Positions 63,629-64,000 of a stretch of DNA of 64,000 nt are shown here, piece after piece. A program made the translations under genes and the position numbers. The first letter of the stretch is position 1; each line of letters opens with the position of its first letter. Source of the DNA: Paenibacillus polysaccharolyticus. Its GTDB lineage: Bacteria; Bacillota; Bacilli; Paenibacillales; Paenibacillaceae. Under the pieces are notes generated by a model, which saw nothing but the letters and a program-made list of their open reading frames with translations, ran no database searches and was not told the DNA's origin. The DNA is taken from positions 62,001 to 126,000 of the forward strand of contig NZ_FMVM01000019.1 of the NCBI RefSeq assembly GCF_900102085.1, given 5' to 3'.

Positions 63629-64000
63629 TTATGATTTGGGAAGTGGCTTGCTAAGCTTGTAGTACCCTTGTTCGGAGGCAAGCTTCAGCAGATTACGAGC
63701 ATAACTTCCAGCCCATGAATAGCCATGTCTGCGCTCCTCGCTGATGTCCAGAATGTTCATATATTTTTTACCGTCCCGATCTGCGTAAAAAGGAATATCT
63801 TCATCGACGTTATAGAAACGGTACCAAATGACACTGCCAGCATCGGGCTCGAAATAAACGGGGCCTTGCCGATTGTATTTGGTGCCATCTTCACGAACGG
63901 TATCAAACCATTTCAATGCGCTTTTAGCAGCATGTTCGATTTCAGGTGTCTGAGGTAGAGACATAAGGAAAGCGGTAATGGCAACTGACTCTGATCCCGA
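63629..64000 (-). CDS. Family 10 pectate lyase, C-terminal part (5' end outside window)
   Basis: The frame is open to the right edge, giving the last ~123 residues. SGSESVAITAFLMSLPQ, then VIWYRFYNVDEDIPFYADRDGKKY and EERRHGYSWAG, match the end of PL10 pectate lyases, which cleave polygalacturonate by calcium-dependent beta-elimination and are normally secreted. An internal ATG at 63964 is not the true start. Together with the GH3 fragment at the other edge it suggests a plant-polysaccharide-degrading lifestyle. Confidence 0.88.
   Translation of the reverse strand, partial: SGSESVAITAFLMSLPQTPEIEHAAKSALKWFDTVREDGTKYNRQGPVYFEPDAGSVIWYRFYNVDEDIPFYADRDGKKYMNILDISEERRHGYSWAGSYARNLLKLASEQGYYKLSKPLPKS

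Overview
The window reads as a chromosome segment of an endospore-forming Firmicute, most likely Paenibacillus. The reasons are a tricistronic-type spore germination receptor operon, strong AGGAGG ribosome sites, a BlaI/M56 pair, an oxygen-independent cobalamin pathway with the CbiH60 and His-rich CbiX forms known from Bacillus megaterium, and plant polysaccharide enzymes cut by both window edges (GH3 on the left, PL10 pectate lyase on the right). The genus is an inference from gene content. No tRNA, rRNA, CRISPR array, prophage or insertion sequence was seen.

Layout. 1-9900: end of a GH3 glycosidase, a chemoreceptor, the anaerobic ribonucleotide reductase pair nrdD-nrdG on the minus strand behind tandem NrdR boxes and an FNR-type site, a hybrid histidine kinase with an eroded ATPase domain, an aldo/keto reductase and a membrane diguanylate cyclase. 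10062-16621: a PerR-like repressor overlapping a winged-helix regulator, a catalase sharing the repressor's operator motif, a BlaI/M56 pair, DoxX, pirin and a small hypothetical. 16838-21191: ger operon in the order A, C, small D-like subunit, B. 21322-35339: hemD, a cobalamin riboswitch, then cbiH60-X-J-C-D-ET-L-F-G-A, which covers most of the corrin ring pathway up to cobyrinic acid a,c-diamide. 35764-43924: ThuA-like protein, phasin-like protein with an ABC1/UbiB kinase, an AT-rich lipoprotein, a SulP transporter and a DEAD-box helicase with an RGG-type tail.

44485-60661 is the most unusual part. It is a dedicated block of large proteins: a zinc-ribbon membrane protein with a coupled 49-residue membrane peptide on the minus strand, then on the plus strand a secreted or anchored vWA protein, an 1129-residue tubulin/FtsZ-superfamily protein, an 857-residue unknown, a second membrane vWA protein, a beta-rich unknown, a zinc-ribbon P-loop GTPase and a 1072-residue GAP1-type membrane protein. 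The combination tubulin-like plus vWA plus distinct GTPase matches a predicted membrane-remodelling or conflict system in the comparative-genomics literature; no function has been shown here. All three sizeable gaps inside the plus-strand run carry a related sequence just upstream of the next gene, and the first lies within a 115-nt region that can fold into a multi-helix structure. 60983-62959 is a Fur-controlled siderophore ATPase and reductase pair, followed by a glutathione peroxidase and the pectate lyase fragment.

Two intergenic spacers far apart (28001-28199 and 41642-41840) hold the same 199-bp palindromic element with identical geometry (two direct units facing two inverted units, 50-bp period). 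It looks like a dispersed, non-coding repeat family of this genome.
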